Notes: generated by a model from the sequence alone, not told the origin. Counted from the stretch's first letter, positions 50,579-59,634 are shown. The stretch is DNA of 64,000 bases from Curtobacterium caseinilyticum (GCF_030363035.1 NZ_JAUCMN010000001.1:434001-498000), one strand, 5' to 3'. A program made the numbers and translations.

Positions 50579-51307
50579 TCAGAGGTCGACGTGCGTGGGC
50601 AGCGGAGCGCTGCCCGGGACCACGAGGTCGGCGACCGTGTCGAGCACGGTACGGACGTACCGCTCCCCCACCCAGAGGTGCTTCGCGCCCGCGACCGGCA
50701 CGACGCGCACGTCCGGAGCGACGGCGAAGCGACGGACCGCCTCGTCCGGTCGCAGGAAGTCGTCGTGCTCGGGCACGAGCGCCACGACGGGGACGTCGAC
50801 CTCGGCCCAGCGGGCGAGCTCCGCGTCCGAAGTGCGGTGCAACGGCGGCGAGAGCAGCACGACACCGGCGACGTTGCCGGCCGTGACGTGCTCGAGCGCG
50901 TGCTTGAGGACCACCTCGGTGCCGAACGACCACCCGAGCAGCCAGGGTGTGGGGAGCCCGCGCGCGACGGTCTCCTGCACGGCGGCGCGGAGGTCGAAGC
51001 CCTCGGACACCCCGTCCCCGAAGACACCCTCGGACGTTCCACGCGGCGAGGTCACCGACCGGAAGTTGAACCGGAGCACCGCGATGTCCGCGAGGGCCGG
51101 CAGGCGTGCCGCGGCCTTCTTGAGCACGTGGGAGTCCATGAACCCGTGGGCCGTCGGCAGCGGGTGGAGCGTGACGACGGTACCCCTAGCCGGTCGGCCG
51201 AGCGGCTCGGCGAGCTCACCGACCAGCGTGAGGTGGTCGTCGGTGACCAGTTCGACGTCCGTGCGTCGAGCGGGCAGCTCGGTGTTCGAGCGGATCTCGG
51301 TGCTCAT
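50579..51307 (-). CDS. Alpha/beta hydrolase
   Basis: A 242-residue hydrolase related to the YdeN/YcjY-like or dienelactone-type group. The nucleophile elbow is LLGWSFGTEV (GxSxG), the acid is in PEHDDFLRPDEA and the histidine in VAGAKHLWVG. The early HPLPTAHGFMDSHV supplies the oxyanion region. Small cytoplasmic esterase or peptidase; the substrate is unknown. ATG 51307 overlaps the stop of the upstream zinc protein as ATGA. Confidence 0.82.
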   Translation of the reverse strand: MSTEIRSNTELPARRTDVELVTDDHLTLVGELAEPLGRPARGTVVTLHPLPTAHGFMDSHVLKKAAARLPALADIAVLRFNFRSVTSPRGTSEGVFGDGVSEGFDLRAAVQETVARGLPTPWLLGWSFGTEVVLKHALEHVTAGNVAGVVLLSPPLHRTSDAELARWAEVDVPVVALVPEHDDFLRPDEAVRRFAVAPDVRVVPVAGAKHLWVGERYVRTVLDTVADLVVPGSAPLPTHVDL

Positions 51308-51609
51308 GCGATGCTCCAGCAGTGGGTGTGCCAGTGACGCCGGGAGGCCAGGTCGGCCTCGTCGCCGAGCACGCCGTCGGCGCGCCAGACCACGACGTGT
51401 GCGGTGCCCGGCACGACGGCGAGACCGCAGCCAGGGCAGACGTACTCCTTCTGCGCCGACGCCGCCGAGACCGGCTGCACCGTGTACTCACGGCCGCGAC
51501 GGACCTCGGTCCGCCGCCACGAACTCATCAGACGGCCGAGACCGGTGTCGTCGTCGGACGACTCCGGTCCGCGGCCACGGGGTCGCCGCGGTCGGTTGCT
51601 GCGCGGCAC
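51304..51609 (-). CDS. Small zinc-binding protein, often labelled ATP/GTP-binding
   Basis: A 101-residue protein beginning PRSNRPRRPRGRG, with a probable zinc site formed by CPGC (58-61) and the end HWHTHC. The core (EYVCPGCGLAVVPGTAHVVVWRADGV) is conserved in actinobacteria as I recall; the label ATP/GTP-binding given to it in annotations is not supported by any nucleotide motif. GTG 51609 is chosen because the conserved start PRSNRP begins there; an ATG at 51528 would lose it. It lies between the transglycosylase and hydrolase genes in one minus-strand run. Confidence 0.7.
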   Translation of the reverse strand: MPRSNRPRRPRGRGPESSDDDTGLGRLMSSWRRTEVRRGREYTVQPVSAASAQKEYVCPGCGLAVVPGTAHVVVWRADGVLGDEADLASRRHWHTHCWSIA

Positions 51610-51623
51610 CCGGGTGCTGCCGA

Positions 51624-52607
51624 TCAGTACCAGTTGTTGGCGACGCTGTGGCCCCAGGCACCGCACGGGGTGCCGTACACACCGGAGATGTAGTTGAGGC
51701 CCCAGGTGATCTGCGTCGCGGGGTTCGTCTGCCAGTCCGCACCCGCGGTGGCCATCTTGCTGCCGGGCAGTGCCTGCGGGATGCCGTACGCGCCGCTCGG
51801 GTTGTACGCGTTGACGCGCCAGCCCGACTCCTTGTTCCACAGGGAGACGAGGCAGTTGTACTGGTCGGCACCCCAGCCGCGAGCGGCGACCATCTGCTGC
51901 GCGATCGCCTGCGCGCTGCCCGGGTCGGGCGTCGCGGCGGTGTTGGCGAGGGTGTTCGACGGCGACACGGCCTTGGCAGCGGTGTCGGTGGTGTCCGTCT
52001 CGGTCTCGGTGACCGCCGGCTTCGGGACGACCTTCGGCTTCGGCAGGGTCACGCCGTAGCCGTCGCGGCTGACGTCGAACGCCGCGTAGGTGCCGTGCGC
52101 GGTGTACTGCTGCGGCTCGACCGGGGCCTTGACGAGCACGGGCGCGACGACCGCGGCCTGCGCGACGTCGGGCTGCATCGGGTTGAACAGGGACCCACCC
52201 ACGAAGCCGAACACCGCGAAGAAGGACAGGGCCGGGATCGTCGCACGCTTCCGCATGAACGAGTTGATCGTCCGGGGCGCCTTCGCCGTCGCGGGGGCGG
52301 CGACCGCACGACGCTGCTTGACGATCCGCGGATCGGTCGTCCCCGTCGGTGTGATCGGGCCGCGCACGAGCACGGGTCCCGTGGTCGGGGACGCTGCCGT
52401 CGCGACTGCGCCCGTCGGTGCGGACGAGGGAGCGCTCAGCGGGCCCGACGGCACGGACGCCGTCTCGACCCGCGGGGTCGCGTGGAGGACCGCGTGCTCC
52501 GCCGTACGGAGTCGGTCACGTGCCGCGCGGCGCTCACCGACGACCGGACGGTCGAGGTGCTCGCGGGTACCGCGGTCGGAGCTGTTGTCTGCCGTGTGCC
52601 TGCCCAT
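51624..52607 (-). CDS. Lytic transglycosylase-like wall protein
   Basis: A 327-residue protein: polar N-terminus of about 120 residues, a hydrophobic segment near 122-150 (IPALSFFAVFGFVGGSLF, with an AQAA possible cleavage site), a Pro/Thr/Lys linker, and a C-terminal SLT-type domain (about 235-327) with the catalytic glutamate in SLWNKESGWRVNAYNPSGAYGIPQ. It should cut peptidoglycan glycan strands outside the cell. The long cytoplasmic-looking tail before the helix is unusual for an exported enzyme. It has TATCCT 10 nt before its ATG. Confidence 0.85.
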   Translation of the reverse strand: MGRHTADNSSDRGTREHLDRPVVGERRAARDRLRTAEHAVLHATPRVETASVPSGPLSAPSSAPTGAVATAASPTTGPVLVRGPITPTGTTDPRIVKQRRAVAAPATAKAPRTINSFMRKRATIPALSFFAVFGFVGGSLFNPMQPDVAQAAVVAPVLVKAPVEPQQYTAHGTYAAFDVSRDGYGVTLPKPKVVPKPAVTETETDTTDTAAKAVSPSNTLANTAATPDPGSAQAIAQQMVAARGWGADQYNCLVSLWNKESGWRVNAYNPSGAYGIPQALPGSKMATAGADWQTNPATQITWGLNYISGVYGTPCGAWGHSVANNWY

Positions 52608-52617
52608 GAGTCCGTCC

Positions 52618-52623
52618 AGGATA
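52618..52623 (-). promoter_or_regulatory. -10 box TATCCT for the transglycosylase gene
   Basis: On the minus strand TATCCT is 10 nt before ATG 52607. Confidence 0.45.
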
Positions 52624-52667
52624 ACGGAACGATCACGGGATGAGAAGCACCTGTGACCCGCGCGTCG

Positions 52668-53216
52668 TCAGCGGACCGCGAGCATGACCTCGACGACGGC
52701 GTCGAGCAGGGCATCGACCTGCGCCTCGCGGTAGCCCCCGTGCTTCGGCCGGAACACGACCGACCGCACCTCGGTCAGGCTGAGCGGCTTGCCGTCGCGG
52801 AAGTAGCCTGCGAGCCGCTCAGCGAAGTCGTCGACGTCCTTGGGGTGGTACCCGGTGCCCAGCACGCTGGTCCGGGCGAACCGCTGCCCGTCCGGCCGCT
52901 CGAGCCGGGCGACCACGTCCGAGGCCTTCGCGCGGGCCTCGGCGTACCAGGCCTTCTGCCCGACCTCGGCGATCTCGCGCTCCCGCTCCCGCGCGGCGAA
53001 GGCGTCCTCGAGCCGCTCGAGCGCGGCGTCGACGTGCGCCGTGGAGTACCCGCCCTTGCGCATCGAGAAGGCCGTCGCCCGGATCTTCGCTGCCTCGATG
53101 CCGGGTGAGGTGTCCCCCGCCGTGTACGCGCGACGGGCGTCCTCGAGGAAGCGCTCGACCTCGTCGACGTCGTACCCGAGGCGCTTGCGGTCTTCGTTGG
53201 GGAAGGTGGTGGCCAC
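52668..53216 (-). CDS. DivIVA-domain protein with four repeated motifs
   Basis: A 182-residue protein with four copies of a DivIVA-type motif: LGYDVDEVERFLEDA (13-27), GGYSTAHVDAALERL (55-69), TGYHPKDVDDFAERL (121-135) and GGYREAQVDALLDAV (160-174). The second and fourth share a longer unit beginning with a hydrophobic strand (AFSMRKGGY, VFRPKHGGY). A central helix (70-105) separates the two halves, so it looks like an internal duplication. Likely role: polar growth or division at the inner membrane face. GTG 53216 is the start; CAGAAT lies 6 nt upstream. Confidence 0.75.
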   Translation of the reverse strand: MATTFPNEDRKRLGYDVDEVERFLEDARRAYTAGDTSPGIEAAKIRATAFSMRKGGYSTAHVDAALERLEDAFAAREREREIAEVGQKAWYAEARAKASDVVARLERPDGQRFARTSVLGTGYHPKDVDDFAERLAGYFRDGKPLSLTEVRSVVFRPKHGGYREAQVDALLDAVVEVMLAVR

Positions 53217-53284
53217 GGCGACATTCTGCCAGCACCGGAGCATGGCGCCACCTGGACGCGCGGTCGGTCCGGCTCAGGAGACCG

Positions 53285-54295
53285 TCAGTGCACGATGACG
53301 AGGAACAGCACGTACGCGACGGCGGCCGACGGCAGGATGCTGTCGATGCGGTCGAGCAGGCCGCCGTGCCCGGGCAGGAACGACGAGATGTCCTTGATGC
53401 CGAGGTCGCGCTTGATCATCGACTCGGTCAGGTCGCCGAGGGTCGCGGACCCGGAGATGAGCACGCCCAGGATGATGCCCGTCCACCACGGCAGTCCGAG
53501 CATGAGCCAGGTCACGAGGATGCCGACCAGGATGCTCGCCGCGACGGACCCGGCGAAGCCCTCCCACGTCTTCTTCGGGCTGATCCGGGGGGCCATCGGG
53601 TGCTTGCCCAGGTTCAGACCGGTGGCGTAGGCACCGGTGTCGACGGCGACCACCACGAGGATGAACGCGATCACCCAGAGCTCGCCGCCGTCCTGGGCCG
53701 CGAGGAGCACCACGCACGCGCCGAGCAGCGTGATGTACGCCTGGGCGAACAGGCCGTTCGTGAGGTCACGGACGACGTGCCCGGCGGGTGGCTTCTCCCG
53801 CGCGACGGCGACCTCGACGAGCCGCCACAGCGAGACGAGGACGATCCCGCCGAGCAGCGTGAAGAGGGCGGCGGCCTGGCCGCCGAGGTACGCCGCCACG
53901 ACGACGCCCACGGCCACCGCCACGCTCGGGATGCGCGGGACGTCCCGCCCCGCGAACCGCATCGCGCTCGTGAGTTCGTAGACGCCCACGCCGAGCAGGA
54001 ACGATGCCACGACCATGAACGACGGCTTGAGCAACAGCAGCGAGGCGAGCATCACGACCGCGAACGCCAGCGCGATCGCGATCGCCGCCGGCAGGTTGCG
54101 GCCGGTCCGTGCCGTCAGGGCCTCGTTGCGCGCGCCGAGGTCGGCCTTGCGCTGCCGGAGCTGCGCTTCGAAGTCGGCGCGCGCCGCACGTGCACGGGCG
54201 TCGAAGTCCTGACGGAGCCCCTTCTTCGCGGGCGGTCGCGGTGCCGGCGGGCGCGGTGGTGTGGGGCGGTCGTCGCCCTGCTCGGGGAGACGCAT
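53285..54295 (-). CDS. cdsA: Phosphatidate cytidylyltransferase
   Basis: A 336-residue polytopic enzyme making CDP-diacylglycerol from CTP and phosphatidate. The family signature is complete: SATLGDLTESMIKRDLGIKD, then FLPGHGGLLDRIDS near the C-terminus. About eight transmembrane segments start at residue 70, after a 65-residue Pro/Arg/Ala-rich cytoplasmic tail not usual for short CdsA proteins. Its ATG shares one base with the frr stop (TGATG, 54293-54297), so it is translated by coupling in the rpsB-tsf-pyrH-frr-cdsA run. Confidence 0.94.
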   Translation of the reverse strand: MRLPEQGDDRPTPPRPPAPRPPAKKGLRQDFDARARAARADFEAQLRQRKADLGARNEALTARTGRNLPAAIAIALAFAVVMLASLLLLKPSFMVVASFLLGVGVYELTSAMRFAGRDVPRIPSVAVAVGVVVAAYLGGQAAALFTLLGGIVLVSLWRLVEVAVAREKPPAGHVVRDLTNGLFAQAYITLLGACVVLLAAQDGGELWVIAFILVVVAVDTGAYATGLNLGKHPMAPRISPKKTWEGFAGSVAASILVGILVTWLMLGLPWWTGIILGVLISGSATLGDLTESMIKRDLGIKDISSFLPGHGGLLDRIDSILPSAAVAYVLFLVIVH

Positions 54296-54849
54296 CAGAC
54301 CTCGAGGAGTTCGGCTTCCTTCTTCTTCAGCGCGTCGTCGATCTGGTCGACGTGCTTCTTCGTCAGGGTCTCGAGGTCCTTGTCGCCACGGGCGATCTCG
54401 TCGTCCGAGATCTCGCCCTTCAGCGCGTCGAGGTCGTCCTTCGCGCGGCGACGGATGTTGCGGATGACGACCTTGTGGTCCTCACCCTTGCCGCGGACGA
54501 GCTTGACGAACTCCTTGCGGCGGTCCTGCGTCAGCTCCGGGATCGTCACCCGGACGATCTCGCCGTCGTTCGACGGGCTGGCGCCGAGGTTCGGGAACGT
54601 CGCGATGGCGCGCTCGATCTCCTTGAGGGCCGACTTGTCGTACGGCGTGACGATGAGCGTGCGTGCCTCGGGCGTCTGGAGCGACGCGAGCTGCGCGAGC
54701 GGCGTCGGGGTGCCGTAGTAGTCTACCGGGATCTTCTGGAAGAGGGCGGCGTTGATGCGTCCGGTACGGACGGTCGCGAAGTCGTCCTTGGCGACGTCGA
54801 CGGCCTTCGCCATCTTCTCGGTGGCTTCGGTCAGGACATCACTGATCAC
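54295..54849 (-). CDS. frr: Ribosome recycling factor
   Basis: A 184-residue factor of standard length: [72 protein letters not shown], and the C-terminal helix ending in EAELLEV. It splits post-termination ribosomes with EF-G. The start is GTG 54849, with AAGGAG 7-8 nt upstream. Confidence 0.96.
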   Translation of the reverse strand: MISDVLTEATEKMAKAVDVAKDDFATVRTGRINAALFQKIPVDYYGTPTPLAQLASLQTPEARTLIVTPYDKSALKEIERAIATFPNLGASPSNDGEIVRVTIPELTQDRRKEFVKLVRGKGEDHKVVIRNIRRRAKDDLDALKGEISDDEIARGDKDLETLTKKHVDQIDDALKKKEAELLEV

Positions 54850-54894
54850 GGTGGTTCTCCTTCGGTACTGAGTCGAGTCTAGTCAGCGCGCGGG

Positions 54895-55614
54895 TCAGTT
54901 GCTGACGACCGTGCCGATGCGCTCCCCGCGGATCGCGGCAGCGACGTTGCCCTCGCCCTCCATGCCGAACACGTGCATCGGCATGCCGTTGTCCATGCAC
55001 AGCGAGAAGGCCGTGGCGTCGACGACCTTGAGGCCCTGCAGCAGGGCGTCCTGGTACGTCACGTGGTGGAGCTTCTCGGCCGTGGCGTCCTTCTTCGGGT
55101 CCGCGGTGTAGACGCCGTCGACGCCGTTCTTGGCGACGAGGACCTCGTGCGCGTCGATCTCGAGCGCTCGCTGCGCCGCGACGGTGTCGGTCGAGAAGTA
55201 CGGCAGTCCGGCGCCGGCACCGAAGATCACGATGCGGCCCTTCTCGAGGTGCCGCTCGGCACGCCGCGGGATGTACGGCTCGGCCACCTGGGTCATGCTG
55301 ATCGCGGACTGCACACGGGTGGCGGCACCGGCCTGCTCGAGGAAGTCCTGCAGCGCGAGCGCGTTCATGACCGTGCCGAGCATGCCCATGTAGTCGGCAC
55401 GCCCACGGTCCATGCCGCGCTGCGAGAGCTCGGCACCGCGGAAGAAGTTGCCGCCGCCGACGACGATCGCGACCTCGACGTCCTGCGCCGCCTCCGCGAT
55501 CTCCTTGGCGATGGTGCCGATGACGTCGGGGTTGACGCCGAGGGACCCGGCCCCGAAGGCCTCCCCCGACAGCTTCAGCAGGACCCGGCGGCGTCCGGTC
55601 TTCTCGTTCGTCAT
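54895..55614 (-). CDS. pyrH: UMP kinase
   Basis: A 239-residue amino-acid-kinase-fold enzyme phosphorylating UMP to UDP. Marks: [13 protein letters not shown], the glycine loop [35 protein letters not shown], and [21 protein letters not shown] 55614 has GAAGGG 8 nt upstream. It lies between tsf and frr in the conserved order. Confidence 0.96.
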   Translation of the reverse strand: MTNEKTGRRRVLLKLSGEAFGAGSLGVNPDVIGTIAKEIAEAAQDVEVAIVVGGGNFFRGAELSQRGMDRGRADYMGMLGTVMNALALQDFLEQAGAATRVQSAISMTQVAEPYIPRRAERHLEKGRIVIFGAGAGLPYFSTDTVAAQRALEIDAHEVLVAKNGVDGVYTADPKKDATAEKLHHVTYQDALLQGLKVVDATAFSLCMDNGMPMHVFGMEGEGNVAAAIRGERIGTVVSN

Positions 55615-55743
55615 GTGGCGCACCCTTCGTCGATGGTCTCGTGGGAATCTACCCGGCCGCAGCCGGTCCGGCGGAGGAGGTCGTGCCTCCAGGCCGGCCC
55701 CGCGCACCGGAGTGCACGGGTCTGCGCGCCGCAGCGCGCAGAA

Positions 55744-55778
55744 ACGGGGCCCGGAACCGATGTGGTTCCGGGCCCCGT
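55744..55778 (-). terminator. tsf terminator
   Basis: Exact 15-base arms 55744-55758 and 55764-55778 (ACGGGGCCCGGAACC) with a 5-nt loop; on the minus strand the stem is followed by TTTC. It lies 10 bases after the tsf stop and separates rpsB-tsf from pyrH. Confidence 0.85.
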
Positions 55779-55788
55779 CACGGGTTCG

Positions 55789-56616
55789 CTACGCGCCGAC
55801 CTTGACGCGGGCGAAGCCCTGGATCGTGATGCCCGCGTTCTCGGCGGCCTTCGCGACGGACAGCTTGTTGTCCTTCGCGTAGTCCTGCTCGAGGAGCGCG
55901 ACCTGCTTGCGGTACGCGTTGAGGCGACCCTCGACGATCTTCGGCAGGGCGGCCTCCGGCTTGCCCTCCTCGCGCGTGATCGCCTCGACGGTCGCGCGCT
56001 CCTTCTCGATCGCCTCGGCCGGGATCTCGTCGCGCGTCAGGTAGGTCGGGTTCGCGAACGCGACGTGCTGCGCGATGGAACGAGCCTCGGCCGCGTCGGA
56101 GCCCGAGTAGGCGATGACGACGGCGATCTGCGGCGGCAGGTCCTGGCTGGTCTTGTGGAGGTAGACCTCGAACGCGTCGCCCTCGACACGGACGACCGTG
56201 CGGAGCGCCAGCTTCTCGCCCAGCGCAGCGGCGGCCTCGTCGATCGCCTCGGCGACCGTCTTGCCGTCGAGCGGCGCGGCGTTGCCGGCCTCGACGTCGG
56301 ACGCACCAGCGGCGGCGACCGCGGCGACGACCTTGTCGGCGAGCGTGGTGAACTTCTCGTTCTTCGCGACGAAGTCGGTCTCGCTCGCGAGCTCGACGAC
56401 GGTGGCGGCGCCACCCTCGGTCGACGCGACGACGACACCCTCGGAGGTCGCACGGTCATCGCGCTTGGCGACGGCCTTCGCGCCCTTGATGCGGAGGAGC
56501 TCGACGGCCTTGTCGTAGTCGCCGTCGGCCTCGACGAGGGCGTTCTTGGCGTCCATCATGCCGGCCCCGAGGTCCTCACGGAGCTTCTTCACGTCAGCAA
56601 GGCTGTAGTTGGCCAT
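55789..56616 (-). CDS. tsf: Elongation factor Ts
   Basis: A 275-residue nucleotide-exchange factor for EF-Tu. Marks: ADVKKLREDLGAGMMDAKNALVEADGD near the N-terminus, the TDFVAKNEKF loop, and a C-terminal domain ending GFARVKVGA. ATG 56616 has AAAGGA 9 nt upstream. Co-transcribed with rpsB across an 83-bp gap. Confidence 0.96.
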   Translation of the reverse strand: MANYSLADVKKLREDLGAGMMDAKNALVEADGDYDKAVELLRIKGAKAVAKRDDRATSEGVVVASTEGGAATVVELASETDFVAKNEKFTTLADKVVAAVAAAGASDVEAGNAAPLDGKTVAEAIDEAAAALGEKLALRTVVRVEGDAFEVYLHKTSQDLPPQIAVVIAYSGSDAAEARSIAQHVAFANPTYLTRDEIPAEAIEKERATVEAITREEGKPEAALPKIVEGRLNAYRKQVALLEQDYAKDNKLSVAKAAENAGITIQGFARVKVGA

Positions 56617-56699
56617 TGACTGGAGTCCTTTCTGGACTGTGGTTGTGGAGAGGTGAGTGGGAGCGGGCGCCGGCCCCGAGGGACCGACGCCCGCGGTGA

Positions 56700-57608
56700 T
56701 CACTCGGCGGGGGTGGCGTTCTTCGCGTCGTCGGCGATCGGCTCGCCGATCTCCTTCGCGGCGACCTGCGCGTCGGCGTCGTTCTCCTCGACCGTGGCGC
56801 CCTCGCCCTCGGTCTGGCCGGCGGCCGGGGCCGTCTCGGCCGGAGCCGACTCGGTCTGGCCCGAGAGGAGCTCCTGCTCCCACTCGGCGAGCGGCTCGGC
56901 CTCTTCCTCGTCGCCGCCGTTGTGGCGGGTCTTGAGGCCCTCGGCCGCGGCGTCGGCCACGATGCGGGTCAGGAGACCGACGGAGCGGATCGCGTCGTCG
57001 TTGCCCGGGATCGGGTACGTGATCTCGTCGGGGTCGCAGTTGGTGTCGAGGATGCCGATGACCGGGATCCCGAGCTTCTGCGCCTCGTCGACGGCGAGGT
57101 GCTCCTTCTTGGTGTCGACGATCCAGAGCGCGCTCGGGGTCCGCGTGAGGTTGCGGATGCCACCGAGGGTCTTGTGGAGCTTGTCCAGCTCGCGCTTCTT
57201 GATGAGGAGCTCCTTCTTGGTGAAGCCCTTCGTCGTGTCGTCGAAGTCGATCTCCTCGAGCTCCTTCATGCGCGCGAGGCGCTTGGAGACCGTCTGGAAG
57301 TTCGTGAGCAGACCGCCGAGCCAGCGCTGGTTGACGTACGGCTGGCCGACGCGGGTCGCCTGCTCGGCGATGGAGCCCTGCGCCTGCTTCTTGGTGCCCA
57401 CGAAGAGGATCGTGCCACCGTGCGCGACCGTCTCCTTGACGAAGTCGTACGCACGGTCGATGTAGGCCAGCGACTGCTGCAGGTCGATGATGTGGATGCC
57501 CGAGCGCTCGGCGAGGATGAAGCGCTTCACCTTCGGGTTCCACCGACGGGTCTGGTGTCCGAAGTGGACGCCGCTGTCGAGCAGCTGGCGGATGGTGACG
57601 ACGGCCAT
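56700..57608 (-). CDS. rpsB: 30S ribosomal protein S2
   Basis: A 302-residue S2 protein: [92 protein letters not shown] and the acidic Glu/Ala-rich C-terminal tail (about 245-302) common in actinobacteria. ATG 57608 has a strong AAGGAGGG site. The 200-nt upstream leader is highly structured. Confidence 0.97.
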   Translation of the reverse strand: MAVVTIRQLLDSGVHFGHQTRRWNPKVKRFILAERSGIHIIDLQQSLAYIDRAYDFVKETVAHGGTILFVGTKKQAQGSIAEQATRVGQPYVNQRWLGGLLTNFQTVSKRLARMKELEEIDFDDTTKGFTKKELLIKKRELDKLHKTLGGIRNLTRTPSALWIVDTKKEHLAVDEAQKLGIPVIGILDTNCDPDEITYPIPGNDDAIRSVGLLTRIVADAAAEGLKTRHNGGDEEEAEPLAEWEQELLSGQTESAPAETAPAAGQTEGEGATVEENDADAQVAAKEIGEPIADDAKNATPAE

Positions 57609-57822
57609 GCCGTCCCTCCTTGTTCTCGGCGCACGGCTGTTGGGCCGTGCGCACGGTTGCGGTTGTGTCGGTCGCGACCGGTGGTCGTGACCCCTGGCGC
57701 CCTGTCCGAACGGCCGCCTGCTCGTGAGAGCAGGACCGGTGGCCGGGGACGCGAGTGGACGCGCGAAGTCAGCGCGCGAGAGCGCACTGCGGTGGCAATG
57801 CTAGCAGGTCGTGGGACGCACA
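57609..57822 (-). promoter_or_regulatory. Structured rpsB leader
   Basis: The region holds a perfect 7-bp stem with a 6-nt loop (57631-57650) about 10 bases upstream of the ribosome site, another perfect 7-bp stem with a GTGA loop (57717-57734), and a GGTCGCGACC palindrome near 57670. A possible minus-strand -10 TAGCAT is near 57800. This is compatible with an autoregulated S2 leader; not proven. Confidence 0.35.
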
Positions 57823-57933
57823 GGAGGCGGGGGGGGGGGGGGGCCCCCCCCCCGCCCCCCGGGCGGGGGGGGGGCGGGGGGGGGGGGCCCCCCCCGGGGG
57901 GGGGGGGGGGGGGCGCCCCCCCCCCCCGCCTCC
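57823..57933. terminator. Inverted repeat filled with G/C homopolymers, probably mis-assembled terminator
   Basis: Outer arms GGAGGCG (57823-57829) and CGCCTCC (57927-57933) fit the GGGAGGC-type terminators of this genome. Between them lie 105 bases of only G and C: G runs of 15 (57829), 10 (57865), 12 (57876) and 18 (57896), C runs of 10 (57844), 8 (57888) and 12 (57916). The location, downstream of the sugar-porter stop, suits a terminator. The homopolymer interior looks like sequencing or assembly error. Confidence 0.6.
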
Positions 57934-57970
57934 AGGCAGGTGGTGACGCTGGTGCGTCGCTGGTGCCTTG

Positions 57971-59410
57971 CTACTTGGTGGACGCCGTCTCGCCGTCGGC
58001 GGTGATCCCCATCTCCTCGAGGGAGCGGCCCTTCGTCTCGGGGATCTTCGCGATGACGAAGAACAGGGACACCAGCGCGAACAGCGCGTAGATGCCGTAG
58101 GTCACGGTCAGGTTGAAGCCGGAGAGGACCGGGAAGGTGATCGTCACCACGAAGTTCGCGATCCAGTTCGCCGCCGAGCCGATGCCGAGCGCGGTCGCGC
58201 GGATGCGGTTCGGGAACATCTCGCCGAGCAGGACCCACATGAGCGGGCCCCAGGTGGCGCCGAAGGACACGACGAACAGGTTCGCGAAGATCAGCGCGAT
58301 GATGCCCCACGAGCCGGGCAGGCTCGGCGCACCGTCGACGATCGTCGCCTGCGAGAACGCGATCGCGACCATGGTCAGCGACACGAACATGCCCGAGGAG
58401 CCGGCGATGAGGAGCGGCTTCCGGCCGAGCTTGTCCACGGTGAAGATGGCGATGAACGTGACCGCCACGTTCACGACCGAGGTGATGGTCGAGATGAGGA
58501 ACGAGTCGCTCTCCTTGAACCCGACGGCCTGCCAGAGCGTCGTCGAGTAGTAGAAGATCACGTTGATGCCGACGAACTGCTGCAGCACGGCGAGGATGAT
58601 GCCGACCCAGACGATGGGCTGCAGGCCGAAGCGGTCGCCCCGGATCGAGCCCTTCTTCTCGTTGGCTTCCTTCTTGATGCCGTCCTGGATCTCCTCCAGG
58701 CTCGTGTTCACCGTGTCGCGCGGGACGATCTTGCCCATCACGTCGCGGGCGTCGTCCGTGCGGCCCTTCGACAGCAGGAAGCGCGGGGACTCCGGCAGCG
58801 TGATCGCCAGGACGCCGTAGACGACCGACGGCACGACGCCGACCAGGAACATCCAGCGCCAAGCCGCGAGCCCGAGGACCTGCTCCGAGGCGCCGCCGGC
58901 GGTCACCGCGAAGATCTGGTCGGACAGGAGCGCGGCGAAGATGCCGAGCGTGATCGCGAGCTGCTGGAACGAAGCCAGACGACCGCGGATGGCCTTCGGG
59001 GAGACCTCGGAGATGTACGCGGGGGCGATGACCGACGCGGTACCGATGCCGAGACCGCCGACGAGGCGCCAGATCACCAGGTCCCAGGTGGCGAACGCGA
59101 AGGCGCTGCCGATCGAGCTGACGAAGAAGAGCACGGCGGCCCAGAACATGACGCGGGTGCGACCCCAGCGGTCGGCGAGTCGGCCGGCGAAGTAGGCACC
59201 GAAGGCGCAGCCGATCAGAGCGGAGGCGACGGCGAAGCCGCTGGCAGCCTCGGACAGGCCGAACTCGCCCTTGATCGCGTCGACGGCTCCGTTGATGACG
59301 GAGGAGTCGAATCCGAAGAGGAAGCCGCCGACTGCCGCCGCGATGGCGAACAGGGTGACCTTCCCCTTGAACGCACGGTCCTCGCCGTGCTGGGTGGACG
59401 TGTTCGACAC
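57971..59410 (-). CDS. Sugar porter (MFS) transporter
   Basis: A 479-residue twelve-helix sugar:H+ symporter. Signatures: GFLFGFDSSVINGA at the first helix, GRLADRWGRTRVM between helices 2 and 3, LVIWRLVGGLGIGTASVIAPAYISEVSP, LPESPRFLLSKGR before the central loop, QQFVGINVIFYYS on helix 7, DKLGRKPLL and PETKGRSLEEM at the end. Related to xylose, arabinose and inositol porters; the exact sugar is unknown. GTG 59410 has GGAG 4-5 nt upstream. TACAGT at 59512-59517 gives a leader of about 95 nt. Confidence 0.93.
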   Translation of the reverse strand: MSNTSTQHGEDRAFKGKVTLFAIAAAVGGFLFGFDSSVINGAVDAIKGEFGLSEAASGFAVASALIGCAFGAYFAGRLADRWGRTRVMFWAAVLFFVSSIGSAFAFATWDLVIWRLVGGLGIGTASVIAPAYISEVSPKAIRGRLASFQQLAITLGIFAALLSDQIFAVTAGGASEQVLGLAAWRWMFLVGVVPSVVYGVLAITLPESPRFLLSKGRTDDARDVMGKIVPRDTVNTSLEEIQDGIKKEANEKKGSIRGDRFGLQPIVWVGIILAVLQQFVGINVIFYYSTTLWQAVGFKESDSFLISTITSVVNVAVTFIAIFTVDKLGRKPLLIAGSSGMFVSLTMVAIAFSQATIVDGAPSLPGSWGIIALIFANLFVVSFGATWGPLMWVLLGEMFPNRIRATALGIGSAANWIANFVVTITFPVLSGFNLTVTYGIYALFALVSLFFVIAKIPETKGRSLEEMGITADGETASTK

Positions 59411-59511
59411 GGTGCTCCAGGTTCCCGCCGCCGTGCTGGGTGGCGCACGGTGCCCCGGCGGTCGGCTGGTTCGCCGTCCGAGCGGCGTTGCATGGGTCCG
59501 GAGCGGCCCCG

Positions 59512-59517
59512 ACTGTA
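59512..59517 (-). promoter_or_regulatory. -10 box TACAGT for the sugar porter
   Basis: On the minus strand, 101 nt before GTG 59410, with a Shine-Dalgarno at the gene start. Confidence 0.4.
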
Positions 59518-59564
59518 CTCGCTGGCGGCCCTCGGGGCACATCGGGGCGGGGCGGCGGGGTGTC

Positions 59565-59634
59565 GTGCGGGGTGCGGGGTGCGGGGTGCGGGGTGCGGGG
59601 TGCGGGGTGCCGGGTGCCGGGTGCCGGGTGCCGG
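59565..59634. repeat. Heptanucleotide tandem repeat, ten units
   Basis: Six GTGCGGG units (59565-59606) run straight into four GTGCCGG units (59607-59634). Worn copies continue to about 59673. It lies in non-coding DNA about 50 bases upstream of the sugar porter's -10 box. Confidence 0.9.

Noticed and set aside
48469..51042. 857-codon open frame opposite the DivIVA-like coiled-coil gene
   Set aside because: Heptad Glu/Arg/Ala codons give Leu/Gly/Val-rich frames on the other strand; no start signal and no family resemblance.
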